Shown here piece after piece: positions 17,712-26,123 of a DNA stretch of 64,000 nt (position 1 is the first letter of the stretch; the number at the start of each line of letters is the position of its first letter). This DNA comes from CBFHND01 sp965657085. Its GTDB lineage: Bacteria > Pseudomonadota > Alphaproteobacteria > Rhodobacterales > Rhodobacteraceae. A program made the position numbers and the translations under genes. Below the pieces are notes generated by a model. It did no database searches. It worked only from the letters and a program-made list of their open reading frames with translations, and was not told the origin of the DNA. The stretch spans positions 124,001 through 188,000 of the forward strand of contig CBFHND010000005.1 of the NCBI GenBank assembly GCA_965657085.1, written 5' to 3'.

Positions 17712-19061
17712 ATGAAAGACGACAATTTCCTGCGCGCCAACAATGCCCAGCATATGTGGCACCCCATGGGCCATCCGGGCGATTCACTGGCCCATGCACC
17801 GACGATCATCGCAAAGGCCCATGGATCGACGATCGAGGACATCGACGGCCACGAAACCGTGGATGCCGTGGGCGGCTTGTGGTGCGTCAACCTTGGCTAT
17901 TCCAACGATGTGGTCAAAGACGCGATTGCCAAGCAGCTTTACGACCTGCCCTATTACTCGGCCTTTGCCGGCACCTCCAATCCCACTGCCATCGAAGCCA
18001 GCTATGCGGTGCGCGAATTCTTTGCCGACGATGGCATGGCACGATGCTTTTTCACCTCCGGCGGGTCGGACAGCGTTGAAACCTGTCTGCGACTGGCGCG
18101 ACAGTATCACCGCATCAAGGGCGAACCGGGTCGCACCAAATTCCTGAGCCTCAAGAAAGGCTATCACGGCACCCACTTTGGCGGCGCATCGGTCAATGGC
18201 AACAACCGGTTCCGTATCAACTACGAACCTCTGATGCCCGGCTGTTTCCACCTGCCCAGCCCTTATGAATATCGCAATCCATTCAACGAAACAGACCCCG
18301 CACAACTGGCCCGGATGATTGCCGCCGCGATGGAGGATGAAATCCAATTCCAGGGCGCAGGCAGCATCGCCGCATTCATCATGGAGCCGATCCAGGGCGC
18401 AGGCGGTGTGATCGTGCCGCACGAGACCTTCATGCCCTTGATGCGCGAGATTTGCGACCGTCACGGCATCCTGATGATCGCCGATGAGGTCATCACCGGC
18501 TTTGGCCGCACGGGCGACTGGACCGGCAGTCGCCATTGGGGCGTGAAGCCCGACATGATGAGCTGTGCCAAGGGCATCACAAGCGGCTATTTCCCCGTGG
18601 GGGCCGCCCTGATGAGCGAGGCGGTGGCTGACGTCTTTGAAAAGGCGGATGAGACCGGGGCGATTTTCCACGGCTACACCTATTCGGCGCACCCGGTGGG
18701 GGCCGCAGCGGTCACCGCTTGCATTGAGGAAACGCTGCGCCTTGATACCCGTGTGAACGCCGCCGCGCGTGGCACCCAGCTTTATGAAGGTGTGCAGGCG
18801 CTCAAAGAAAAATACGACATCGTGGGCGACGTGCGCGGGGGCCATGGCCTGATGACGGGCGTCGAACTGGTCAGTGACGCAGCGGCCAAGACACCGATGG
18901 ACATGCCCACCATGAAGCGCATCCATCAGGCCGCCTACGAGGCCGGTGCCATGGTGCGTCTGGGTGGCAACAACATCCTGATGTCACCGCCGCTGGTCAT
19001 CACCGAAGCCGAGATCGCCAAGGTTCTGTCCGGGCTTGAGGCGGGGCTCAAGGCGGCCTAG
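17712..19061 (+). CDS. Class III (omega-amino acid type) PLP-dependent aminotransferase
   Basis: This 449-residue fold-type I aminotransferase has the PLP lysine at Lys287 (SCAKGITSGYFPVGA), the phosphate-binding SGGSDSVE, and IADEVITGFGRTG. The family acts on beta-alanine, taurine, putrescine, or similar amines with pyruvate as acceptor. A GGAGG ribosome binding site precedes the ATG. It stands between the purine permease and the urate hydroxylase. A role in purine or pyrimidine nitrogen (for example beta-alanine or a ureido-amino acid) is possible, but the usual ureidoglycine-glyoxylate aminotransferase is class V, not this family. Substrate unknown. Confidence 0.88.
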   Translation: MKDDNFLRANNAQHMWHPMGHPGDSLAHAPTIIAKAHGSTIEDIDGHETVDAVGGLWCVNLGYSNDVVKDAIAKQLYDLPYYSAFAGTSNPTAIEASYAVREFFADDGMARCFFTSGGSDSVETCLRLARQYHRIKGEPGRTKFLSLKKGYHGTHFGGASVNGNNRFRINYEPLMPGCFHLPSPYEYRNPFNETDPAQLARMIAAAMEDEIQFQGAGSIAAFIMEPIQGAGGVIVPHETFMPLMREICDRHGILMIADEVITGFGRTGDWTGSRHWGVKPDMMSCAKGITSGYFPVGAALMSEAVADVFEKADETGAIFHGYTYSAHPVGAAAVTACIEETLRLDTRVNAAARGTQLYEGVQALKEKYDIVGDVRGGHGLMTGVELVSDAAAKTPMDMPTMKRIHQAAYEAGAMVRLGGNNILMSPPLVITEAEIAKVLSGLEAGLKAA

Positions 19062-19090
19062 CCTTGGCACGCTGAACAAAGGAACGACCC

Positions 19091-20305
19091 ATGTATGATT
19101 TGGCCGCCCTCGGTGCCTGGCTTGAATTCGCCGTGCGCTGGCTGCACGTGATCACTGCGATCGCATGGATCGGCAGCAGTTTCTATTTCATCGCGCTTGA
19201 TCTGGGCCTTCACCGTGATCGCAATCTGCCCACCGGCGCGGATGGCGAAGAATGGCAGGTGCATGGCGGCGGATTTTATCACATCCAGAAATACCTGGTG
19301 GCCCCGGATCACATGCCTGATGGGCTGGTCTGGTTCAAATGGGAAAGCTATGCGACCTGGCTGTCGGGTTTTGCCCTGCTGGCGTTGGTTTATTACCTGG
19401 GGGCCGAGTTCTACCTGATCGACCCTGCGGTTCTGGACCTCAGCAAATGGCAGGCGGTGACCATTTCCATTGCATCGCTGGCCTTTGGCTGGCTGGCCTA
19501 CAACACGCTCTGCCGGGTGTTCGTGAACGCCAACCAAACAGTTTTAATGGTCGCCCTCTTCGGCGTTCTGGTGGCGATGGCCTATTTCTATGCCTCGGCC
19601 TTCAGCGGGCGCGCGGCGATGTTGCACCTTGGGGCCTTCACCGCCACGATCATGAGCGCGAATGTCTTCATGATCATTATTCCGAACCAGAAAATCGTGG
19701 TGGCCGACCTGATGGCGGGACGCAAGCCTGATCCGAAATACGGCAAGATCGCCAAGCAGCGCAGCACCCACAACAACTACCTGACGCTGCCGGTGATTTT
19801 CCTGATGCTCAGCAATCACTATCCGCTGTCCTTTGCCACCGAACACGCATGGATCATCGCGAGCCTCGTCTTCCTGCTGGGCGTAACCATTCGGCACTGG
19901 TTCAACAGCCGCCATGCGCGCGCCGGTTCGCCCATCTGGACATGGGGCGCGACGGTGGTGATTTTTCTGCTGATTGTCTGGGTCAGCACTGCGCCCATGG
20001 CCGGGTCGGACGAGGCGCGCGCGCCCATAGCGCGTTTTGCCGAGGCTCCGGGCTTTGCCGAGGTGCATGACATCGTGCAAGGAAGATGTAGCATGTGCCA
20101 TGCCGCCGAACCGGTCTGGGACGGGTTGATGTGGGCGCCCAAGGGCGTGGTTCTCGAGACCGAGGCGCAGCTGACCCACCATGCCCGCGACGTGTATTTG
20201 CAGTCTGCGATCAGCCACGCGATGCCCCCTGCCAACCTGTCGTTCATCGACGATGAAGAACGCGCCACCATCGCCGCATGGTACAAGGCCGCGACCGGCG
20301 GTTAA
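19091..20305 (+). CDS. puuD: Membrane-bound urate hydroxylase with cytochrome c domain
   Basis: This 404-residue protein matches PuuD: about eight transmembrane segments (residues about 10-300, beginning with WLHVITAIAWIGSSFYFIAL) and a C-terminal c-type cytochrome domain with Cys333-Ser-Met-Cys336-His337. It oxidises urate to 5-hydroxyisourate and passes electrons to the respiratory chain through the haem, in contrast to soluble uricase, which uses oxygen directly. It feeds UraH and the PuuE-UraD fusion at the other end of the cluster. The conserved NVFMIIIPNQK segment is also seen. Confidence 0.94.
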   Translation: MYDLAALGAWLEFAVRWLHVITAIAWIGSSFYFIALDLGLHRDRNLPTGADGEEWQVHGGGFYHIQKYLVAPDHMPDGLVWFKWESYATWLSGFALLALVYYLGAEFYLIDPAVLDLSKWQAVTISIASLAFGWLAYNTLCRVFVNANQTVLMVALFGVLVAMAYFYASAFSGRAAMLHLGAFTATIMSANVFMIIIPNQKIVVADLMAGRKPDPKYGKIAKQRSTHNNYLTLPVIFLMLSNHYPLSFATEHAWIIASLVFLLGVTIRHWFNSRHARAGSPIWTWGATVVIFLLIVWVSTAPMAGSDEARAPIARFAEAPGFAEVHDIVQGRCSMCHAAEPVWDGLMWAPKGVVLETEAQLTHHARDVYLQSAISHAMPPANLSFIDDEERATIAAWYKAATGG

Positions 20306-20355
20306 GGGCCGCAAGGTGTGGTCGAATCGGCGCACACCATGCTAGGTATCGTGGT

Positions 20356-22185
20356 ATGGTTGACGTGACCCCCAACATATCCACAGGTTTCCCTGTCATC
20401 CGCCAATTGGACGAGGCCGCGATCAACCGGATCGCGGCGGGCGAAGTCGTGGAGCGTCCGGCGTCAGCGGTCAAGGAACTGGTTGAAAACGCACTGGATG
20501 CCGGCGCGCGACGCATCACCGTGGACTACGCGGATGGCGGCAAGACGCTGATCCGCGTGACAGACGACGGCTGTGGCATTGCGGGCGATGATCTGCCCTT
20601 GGCCCTCAGCCGTCATGCCACTTCCAAGATTGACGGCACGGACCTGTTGAACATCCACACCTTCGGCTTCCGGGGCGAGGCGCTGCCCAGTCTTGGTGCC
20701 GTGGGCCGTTTGACCATCACCAGCCGCGTTGAAGGGCAGCCCGCCCACCAGATAAAAGTCGAAGGCGGTGCCATGGGCAAGGTGCGTCCTGCTGCATTGA
20801 ACAGCGGCACGGTGGTCACTTTGGCCGACCTGTTCTACGCCACGCCTGCGCGGCTCAAATTCATGCGCACGGACCGGGCCGAGGCACAGGCCATCGGCGA
20901 CGTGATCAAGCGGCTGGCCATGGCCGAACCCTTCGTGCGGTTTGAGCTGCGCGATGTCAGCGGCGACAGCCCGCGCAGCGTGTTCCGCGCCGAGGCACAG
21001 ACCGGGGATATGTTCGACGCGCTGCATGGGCGTCTGGCTGCGGTTCTGGGCCGCGAGTTTGCCGACAACGCATTGGCCATTGATGCCGAACGCGAGGGAT
21101 TGCACCTGACGGGCTATGCCGCCTTGCCCACCTATTCGCGTGGATCGGCGGTGGCGCAGTACCTCTTTGTCAACGGCAGGCCCGTGCGTGACAAGCTTCT
21201 GGTGGGGGCCTTGCGTGGCGCCTATTTCGATTTCCTCAGCCGTGACAGGCACCCGGCGGCGGCGCTTTTTCTGGATTGTGATCCGACGCTGGTGGATGTG
21301 AACGTGCATCCGGCAAAATCCGAGGTCCGCTTTCGCGATCCGGGGCTCGCACGCGGGCTGATCGTGTCGGCCCTGCGCCACGCATTGGCCGAAGCCGGGC
21401 ATCGTGCGTCCACGACCGTGGCTGCGGGCGTATTGGGCGCAATGCAGCCCGAGCCGTCCGGGCCCGCGCGTGTCTACCAGATGGACCGCCCCAGCCTCGG
21501 TGCGCGGCAGGCCCACTATGCGGCCCAGGCACCGGGCTTTGCCGAGATGGCGCAAGACCTGAGCGGGCAGGTGGTGGAGCCTGAACCACAGGCCGATCCC
21601 GTCGATCTGCCTCTTGGGACCGCACGTGGGCAGGTGCACGAGAATTATATCATCGCCCAGACCGCAACAGGCATGGTGATCGTGGATCAACACGCAGCGC
21701 ACGAACGGCTTGTCTATGAAAAGCTGAAGCATCAGATGGCCGAAAACGGCGTCGCGGCTCAGGCGCTTTTGATCCCCGAGATCGTGGAATTGAGCGAGGG
21801 TGATTGCGCGCGGCTGCTTGAGATCGCGGATGATCTGGCGCGATTTGGTCTGTGCATCGAAGCTTTTGGCGGCGGTGCCATCGCAGTGCGCGAAACTCCC
21901 GCCATTCTGGGCGAGGTCAACGCCAAGGCCATGATCGAGGATATTCTGGCTGAACTGGCCGACCAAGGCAGCAGTGCATCGGTGCAAGCACGCATCGAGG
22001 CGATCCTGAGCCGCATGGCCTGCCATGGGTCGATCCGGTCGGGCCGCTGGATGCGCGCCGAAGAAATGAACGCCCTGCTGCGCGAGATGGAGGCAACGCC
22101 CCATTCCGGCCAGTGCAATCACGGGCGTCCCACCTATGTCGAACTCAAGCTGGCGGACATTGAACGCCTGTTTGGCCGCACATGA
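20356..22185 (+). CDS. mutL: DNA mismatch repair protein MutL
   Basis: I place the start at 20356, giving 609 residues (MVDVTPNIS) and avoiding an upstream extension into the intergenic region. The N-terminal GHKL ATPase has ELVENALDAGA, DDGCGI and GFRGEALPS. The C-terminal domain carries the metal-dependent endonuclease motif DQHA-x2-E-x4-E starting at Asp444, plus ACHGSIRSGR and CNHGRPTYVEL, so this is an endonuclease-competent MutL, as expected in a bacterium without MutH. It is coupled to rmuC by an ATGA overlap. Confidence 0.96.
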   Translation: MVDVTPNISTGFPVIRQLDEAAINRIAAGEVVERPASAVKELVENALDAGARRITVDYADGGKTLIRVTDDGCGIAGDDLPLALSRHATSKIDGTDLLNIHTFGFRGEALPSLGAVGRLTITSRVEGQPAHQIKVEGGAMGKVRPAALNSGTVVTLADLFYATPARLKFMRTDRAEAQAIGDVIKRLAMAEPFVRFELRDVSGDSPRSVFRAEAQTGDMFDALHGRLAAVLGREFADNALAIDAEREGLHLTGYAALPTYSRGSAVAQYLFVNGRPVRDKLLVGALRGAYFDFLSRDRHPAAALFLDCDPTLVDVNVHPAKSEVRFRDPGLARGLIVSALRHALAEAGHRASTTVAAGVLGAMQPEPSGPARVYQMDRPSLGARQAHYAAQAPGFAEMAQDLSGQVVEPEPQADPVDLPLGTARGQVHENYIIAQTATGMVIVDQHAAHERLVYEKLKHQMAENGVAAQALLIPEIVELSEGDCARLLEIADDLARFGLCIEAFGGGAIAVRETPAILGEVNAKAMIEDILAELADQGSSASVQARIEAILSRMACHGSIRSGRWMRAEEMNALLREMEATPHSGQCNHGRPTYVELKLADIERLFGRT

Positions 22186-23417
22186 TCGAGATCGGTGGGC
22201 AGATGTACCAAATGGGCGATCCGGTTGTCATCGCGGCCCTGATCGGCGCGGCGATTGTCCTGCTCATTCTGGTGCTCTTGATCCTCGCGGTCAGGGCTGC
22301 GGGGCGCAGTGCGCGTCTGACCGCGCCCTTGGCACAGCAAATGGGGATGCTGGGCCAGAATGTGCAACAGCTTGGCATGGGGCAGGAACAGCTGCGCGGT
22401 GGGCTTCAAACCGTCAGTGACACGCAGGCCAACGCGCAGGCGCAGGTGATCCAGACGGTCGAGGCGCGGCTGGCATCGGTGCAGCAACAGATGCAGGACC
22501 GGTTGGCCGACAACGCCATGCGCAGCCAGCGCGCCCTGACCGAGATGCAGGAGCGGATGCGCGAGACCCTGCACGGGTCCAGCAAACAGACCACCACCAG
22601 CCTTACGCAGCTTCAGGAACGGCTGGCGGCCATCGACAAGGCGCAGGACAACATCACCAAACTGTCGGGCGATGTTCTGTCCTTGCAGGACATTCTAAGC
22701 AACAAGCAGACGCGCGGGGCCTTTGGCGAGATCCAGTTGCAGGACATCGTGGGCAAGGCCCTGCCCAAGGACAGCTTTCGCTGGCAGGTCACGCTTAGCA
22801 ACGGCAAGCGTGCCGATTGTGTCATCGACCTTCCGAACCCACCGGGGCCGATCGTCATAGACAGCAAATTCCCCCTTGAGGCCTACGAGGCCCTGCGCAA
22901 CGCGGATACCGATTGGGAACTGAACGAGGCCGCCAAGGCGATGCGCGTTGCGGTCAAGACGCACATCAAGGCGATCAGTGAAAAGTACATTATCGAGGGC
23001 GAAACCGCCGACGGCGCGTTGATGTTCCTGCCGTCCGAGGCGGTCTATGCCGAACTGCATGCCAATTTTCCCGAACTGGTGCGCGAAGGGTTCGCCGCGC
23101 GTGTCTGGATCGTATCGCCCACCACCTGCATGGCCACGCTGAACACCATGCGCGCGATCCTCAAGGACGCGCGGATGCGCGAACAGGCAGGTGCCATTCG
23201 CAAGACGCTGAAGCATCTGCACCGCGACGTGGAGATCGTGGTGGAGCGGGTGGACAAGCTGAACACCCATTTCACGCAGGCCCGCGGTGATCTGGAAGGC
23301 ATTACAACCGCCGCCGAACGCGCAGGCAAACGCGCGGCCAAACTGGACAACTTCGACTTTGAAGAGATCGAGGACGCATCGACCAACGTGGTGCCCATTG
23401 GCAAGACGGACAGTTGA
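22182..23417 (+). CDS. rmuC: DNA recombination protein RmuC
   Basis: This 411-residue protein has one N-terminal membrane anchor (about residues 13-37), a long glutamine-rich coiled coil (about 50-160), and the RmuC nuclease-like domain (NKQTRGAFGEIQLQDIVGKAL; FPLEAYEALRN). RmuC limits DNA rearrangement in E. coli. Its gene overlaps the mutL stop by 4 bp, so mismatch repair and recombination control are co-expressed here. Confidence 0.94.
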   Translation: MIEIGGQMYQMGDPVVIAALIGAAIVLLILVLLILAVRAAGRSARLTAPLAQQMGMLGQNVQQLGMGQEQLRGGLQTVSDTQANAQAQVIQTVEARLASVQQQMQDRLADNAMRSQRALTEMQERMRETLHGSSKQTTTSLTQLQERLAAIDKAQDNITKLSGDVLSLQDILSNKQTRGAFGEIQLQDIVGKALPKDSFRWQVTLSNGKRADCVIDLPNPPGPIVIDSKFPLEAYEALRNADTDWELNEAAKAMRVAVKTHIKAISEKYIIEGETADGALMFLPSEAVYAELHANFPELVREGFAARVWIVSPTTCMATLNTMRAILKDARMREQAGAIRKTLKHLHRDVEIVVERVDKLNTHFTQARGDLEGITTAAERAGKRAAKLDNFDFEEIEDASTNVVPIGKTDS

Positions 23418-23450
23418 CGCCTCCGCACGAACCATGCCGGAAAGACACTC

Positions 23451-24689
23451 ATGAAAATTCTGATCGCAGGCGCCGGCATTGTCGGGGTGTCCACCGCCAT
23501 TTGGTGTCAGCGCGCGGGCCATGACGTCACCCTGATCGATGCCAAGGGACCCGCTCAGGGCGCAAGCCATGGCAATGCCGGGGTTCTGGCGGCAGGGGGC
23601 GTGATGCCTGTGACCACGCCGGGACTGGCCTTCAAGGCACCGCGCATGCTTCTGGATCCCGATGCGCCGCTTTTCCTGCGCTGGCGCTATTTGCCACGGC
23701 TCTTGCCCTTTCTGGCACGTTACCTGTCCCACGCAACGGACGCGCATGTTGATCACTATGCACAGGCGATGAGCACACTGCTGGCCGATTCCCACGATCA
23801 GCACGCCGCGCTGAGTGCCGGAACGCCTGCCGCCCAGTACCTGCACGACGACGATTATTTCTATGGCTATGCCACCCATGCCGCCTTTGAACAGGACGCT
23901 TATGGTTGGGCGAAAAGGGTGGCAGCGGGCGTGGCCTATGATGTGCTGCGCGGCACGGAATACGCGGCGATTGACCCCATTTTTGGCGATGCTTTTGAAA
24001 CCGTTGTGCGCTGTCGCAATCACGGGCGGATATCCGACCCCGGCGCCTATGTGCGCGCGCTGGCCGATCACTTCGTGGATCAGGGCGGCTCCATCGACAT
24101 CGCCACGGTGCAGGATATCGATGTGCGCGATGGACAGGTCACCGGCGTGATGACCGATCAGGGGCACAGATCAGCAGACAAGATCGTGCTGGCGATGGGT
24201 GCGTGGTCAAAGGGTCTGGCGTGCCAGCTGGGTCTTGATGTGCCAATGGAAAGCGAGCGCGGGTATCATATCGAACTGATCAACCCGTCTTTCATGCCAC
24301 GCGCGCCGATGATGGTTGCCGCCGGGAAATTCGTGCTGACCCCTATGGAAGGCCGCCTGCGGGCCGCAGGTGTGGTTGAGTTCGGCGGTTTGCACGCAGG
24401 GCCCAGCCGTGCGCCGATTGCTCTGCTGCGCAGGCAGGTGGCGGCCTTGCTGCCGGATATCACCTATGACCGGATCGATGAATGGATGGGACATCGGCCT
24501 GCGCCTGCGGATTCGCTTCCCCTGATCGGTGCGGCGGATGCATACAGCCGCGCCTATGTCGCCTTTGGCCACCAGCATGTTGGTTTGACGGGAGGGGCCA
24601 AGACGGGCCGTATCATTGCAGATATGCTGGATGGGCGCGCGCCCAACCTCGACCTCGCGCCCTTTGATCCCAAGCGTTACGCCAGTTAG
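23451..24689 (+). CDS. DadA-like FAD-dependent amino acid oxidoreductase
   Basis: This 412-residue flavoprotein of the DAO family has an N-terminal dinucleotide-binding motif ILIAGAGIVGVSTA, SHGNAGVLAAGG as in D-amino acid dehydrogenase small subunits, and a C-terminal FAD segment GHQHVGLTGGAKTGRIIAD. Respiratory oxidation of a D-amino acid or a related secondary amine is likely. Its stop overlaps that of the convergent chrR gene. No racemase gene is adjacent, so DadA function itself is not proven. Confidence 0.9.
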   Translation: MKILIAGAGIVGVSTAIWCQRAGHDVTLIDAKGPAQGASHGNAGVLAAGGVMPVTTPGLAFKAPRMLLDPDAPLFLRWRYLPRLLPFLARYLSHATDAHVDHYAQAMSTLLADSHDQHAALSAGTPAAQYLHDDDYFYGYATHAAFEQDAYGWAKRVAAGVAYDVLRGTEYAAIDPIFGDAFETVVRCRNHGRISDPGAYVRALADHFVDQGGSIDIATVQDIDVRDGQVTGVMTDQGHRSADKIVLAMGAWSKGLACQLGLDVPMESERGYHIELINPSFMPRAPMMVAAGKFVLTPMEGRLRAAGVVEFGGLHAGPSRAPIALLRRQVAALLPDITYDRIDEWMGHRPAPADSLPLIGAADAYSRAYVAFGHQHVGLTGGAKTGRIIADMLDGRAPNLDLAPFDPKRYAS

Positions 24690-25345
24690 ATACGCACGAA
24701 CCGCTGTACGATCTTCGGCAGAAGACCTTCGAATTGCAGCGGAGCATCGGTGACGGCCAGACAAATGCAGTCTTCGTGAATGTCGGCAATCGGAGTGTGA
24801 TGCATGTCGGAACCCGCAATCTCGACATCCCCGCGCGCAAAGTAATCATCTTCGTCCCGGAAGGCGCCCTGCAAAACCATGGTCATCTCAAGACCCCGGT
24901 GGCCATGATCCGGCATCGCAGCCCCTGCAGGAATATGCAAAAGGCGGGCGGTCGCATCGCGCGATGTCGGAAGGATCGCCTGTTTGACGCCAAGGCCCAC
25001 GGGCTTCCACTTGATCGCTGACAAGTCGCCGCCGATATAGTCGCGCAGCGGTGTGGGCAGGATGCTGGAAGGATCGGCGAAATGCGCAGGGACCTCGGTC
25101 GGCGCTCCGCCATTGATCAATGCCATCGTCGCTTCGAAACTGCCTGTGTCCATCTGGACGTCATTGTGCTGTTCCATATCCAGCAATTCGCCCCCGACAC
25201 AGTCAAAGCTGGCCAGTTGCGCGCGACATGTGTCACAGAGCGACACGTGCGCTGCGACCATCAAGCTGAACGCTTCCGGCAGCGTGCCTGCGGAATATCC
25301 CATAAGGATATCGTCTGTCAGATGGTGTTTGATTTCATTTTCCAT
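24686..25345 (-). CDS. chrR: ChrR-family zinc anti-sigma factor with cupin domain
   Basis: This 219-residue protein has the zinc-binding anti-sigma domain with His7/His8, His33, Cys37 and Cys40 (AAHVSLCDTC), which is enough to hold an RpoE-type sigma factor. The C-terminal cupin domain (about 120-205) keeps the metal ligands in MPDHGHRGLEM and the later MHHTP. In Rhodobacter the cupin half is needed to release sigma on singlet oxygen. The gene follows rpoE by 7 bp. Confidence 0.95.
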   Translation of the reverse strand: MENEIKHHLTDDILMGYSAGTLPEAFSLMVAAHVSLCDTCRAQLASFDCVGGELLDMEQHNDVQMDTGSFEATMALINGGAPTEVPAHFADPSSILPTPLRDYIGGDLSAIKWKPVGLGVKQAILPTSRDATARLLHIPAGAAMPDHGHRGLEMTMVLQGAFRDEDDYFARGDVEIAGSDMHHTPIADIHEDCICLAVTDAPLQFEGLLPKIVQRFVRI

Positions 25346-25352
25346 CGGTTCA

Positions 25353-25907
25353 TCACTTCATTGCGTGGCGCAGTCTTTCCAGCGCCAAACGTATCCTCGA
25401 TTTGATCGTGCCCAGGGGCAGACCGGTTTCAGCGGCGATTTCACTGTGGGTCAGATCCCCGAAATACGCCTTTTGTATAAGATCCCGCTGTGCAGCGGGC
25501 AGGTCGGCCAATGCGCGACCCAATAGTTCACTTTCCTGTTGCAGGGCCAAAACGTCGGCCTGCTCTGGTTCTGCTTCGGGCCCCCACGGCAAATCTTCCG
25601 GTTCGGGCCTGCGCTGCTTGCGCAGCACATCGATCTTGCGGTTTCGGGCAATGGTGAAAATCCAGGTCGCCACCGAGGCCCGTGCCGGGTCAAACATGTG
25701 CGCCTTGTGCCACAGCGTTGCCATGACCTCTTGGGCGCATTCCTCTGCAAGGGACGGATCGGCCCCCGACTTCATCAAGAACCCTTTCACCCGCGGGGCG
25801 AAATGGGCGTAAATTTCCGCAAACGCGGTGCGGTCTTGCCGGTCTCTGATCCGGGCCACGTGATCGACCCACATCATCCGCGCTTGTGCCACGTCTTTGT
25901 TGTTCAC
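25353..25907 (-). CDS. rpoE: ECF sigma factor RpoE (ECF11-type, singlet oxygen response)
   Basis: The sigma-70 region 2 (FAPRVKGFLMKSG through ASVATWIFTIARNRKIDVLRKQ) and region 4 (FGDLTHSEIAAETGLPLGTIKSRIRLALERL) are very similar to Rhodobacter RpoE, including the linker RRPEPEDLPWGPE. I choose the GTG at 25907 (184 residues), with GGACAGGA upstream; ATG at 25877 is an alternative. The open frame extends to 26054, but that would cross the candidate promoter. ChrR, encoded next, is its anti-sigma factor. Confidence 0.94.
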   Translation of the reverse strand: MNNKDVAQARMMWVDHVARIRDRQDRTAFAEIYAHFAPRVKGFLMKSGADPSLAEECAQEVMATLWHKAHMFDPARASVATWIFTIARNRKIDVLRKQRRPEPEDLPWGPEAEPEQADVLALQQESELLGRALADLPAAQRDLIQKAYFGDLTHSEIAAETGLPLGTIKSRIRLALERLRHAMK

Positions 25908-26004
25908 GGCTTCCTGTCCTGCGGCGACACCGGGCCCCGCCTTCTTCAATCCGTCGTTCACCAGGGCAAACGGCTTTGCAGTATCAAGTTGCGCCAACAT
26001 AAAC

Positions 26005-26034
26005 CAAGTACGCAGGCAGTTTGCAGTTGGATCA
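26005..26034 (-). promoter_or_regulatory. Candidate RpoE-dependent promoter for rpoE-chrR
   Basis: On the minus strand TGATCC (26034-26029) is separated by 18 bp from TACTTG (26010-26005). TGATC at -35 with a TA-rich -10 is the pattern known for RpoE of Rhodobacter. It implies autoregulation and a transcription start near 25998, downstream of any longer rpoE start. Confidence 0.65.
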
Positions 26035-26056
26035 ATAATATTTTTTCGCCGCATTT

Positions 26057-26086
26057 ACATCCGAACGGGCATGCGTTCCGTAACAT
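26057..26086 (+). promoter_or_regulatory. Candidate RpoE-dependent promoter for amine oxidase operon
   Basis: On the plus strand ACATCC (26057-26062) is separated by 18 bp from TAACAT (26081-26086). Spacing equals that of the oppositely facing site, and -10 keeps TAA. The start codon of the operon's first gene is 37 bp downstream. Confidence 0.6.
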
Positions 26087-26123
26087 ATAGGACAATGCAG
26101 GAACGAGCGGGACAAGAACCAGA

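Noticed and set aside
20464..22122. 552-residue minus-strand open frame
   Set aside because: It is antisense to mutL, with no recognisable motifs.
25908..26054. N-terminal extension of rpoE to ATG 26054 or 26000
   Set aside because: It would run through the candidate RpoE promoter and its predicted start near 25998, and the extra residues are not like those of known RpoE.
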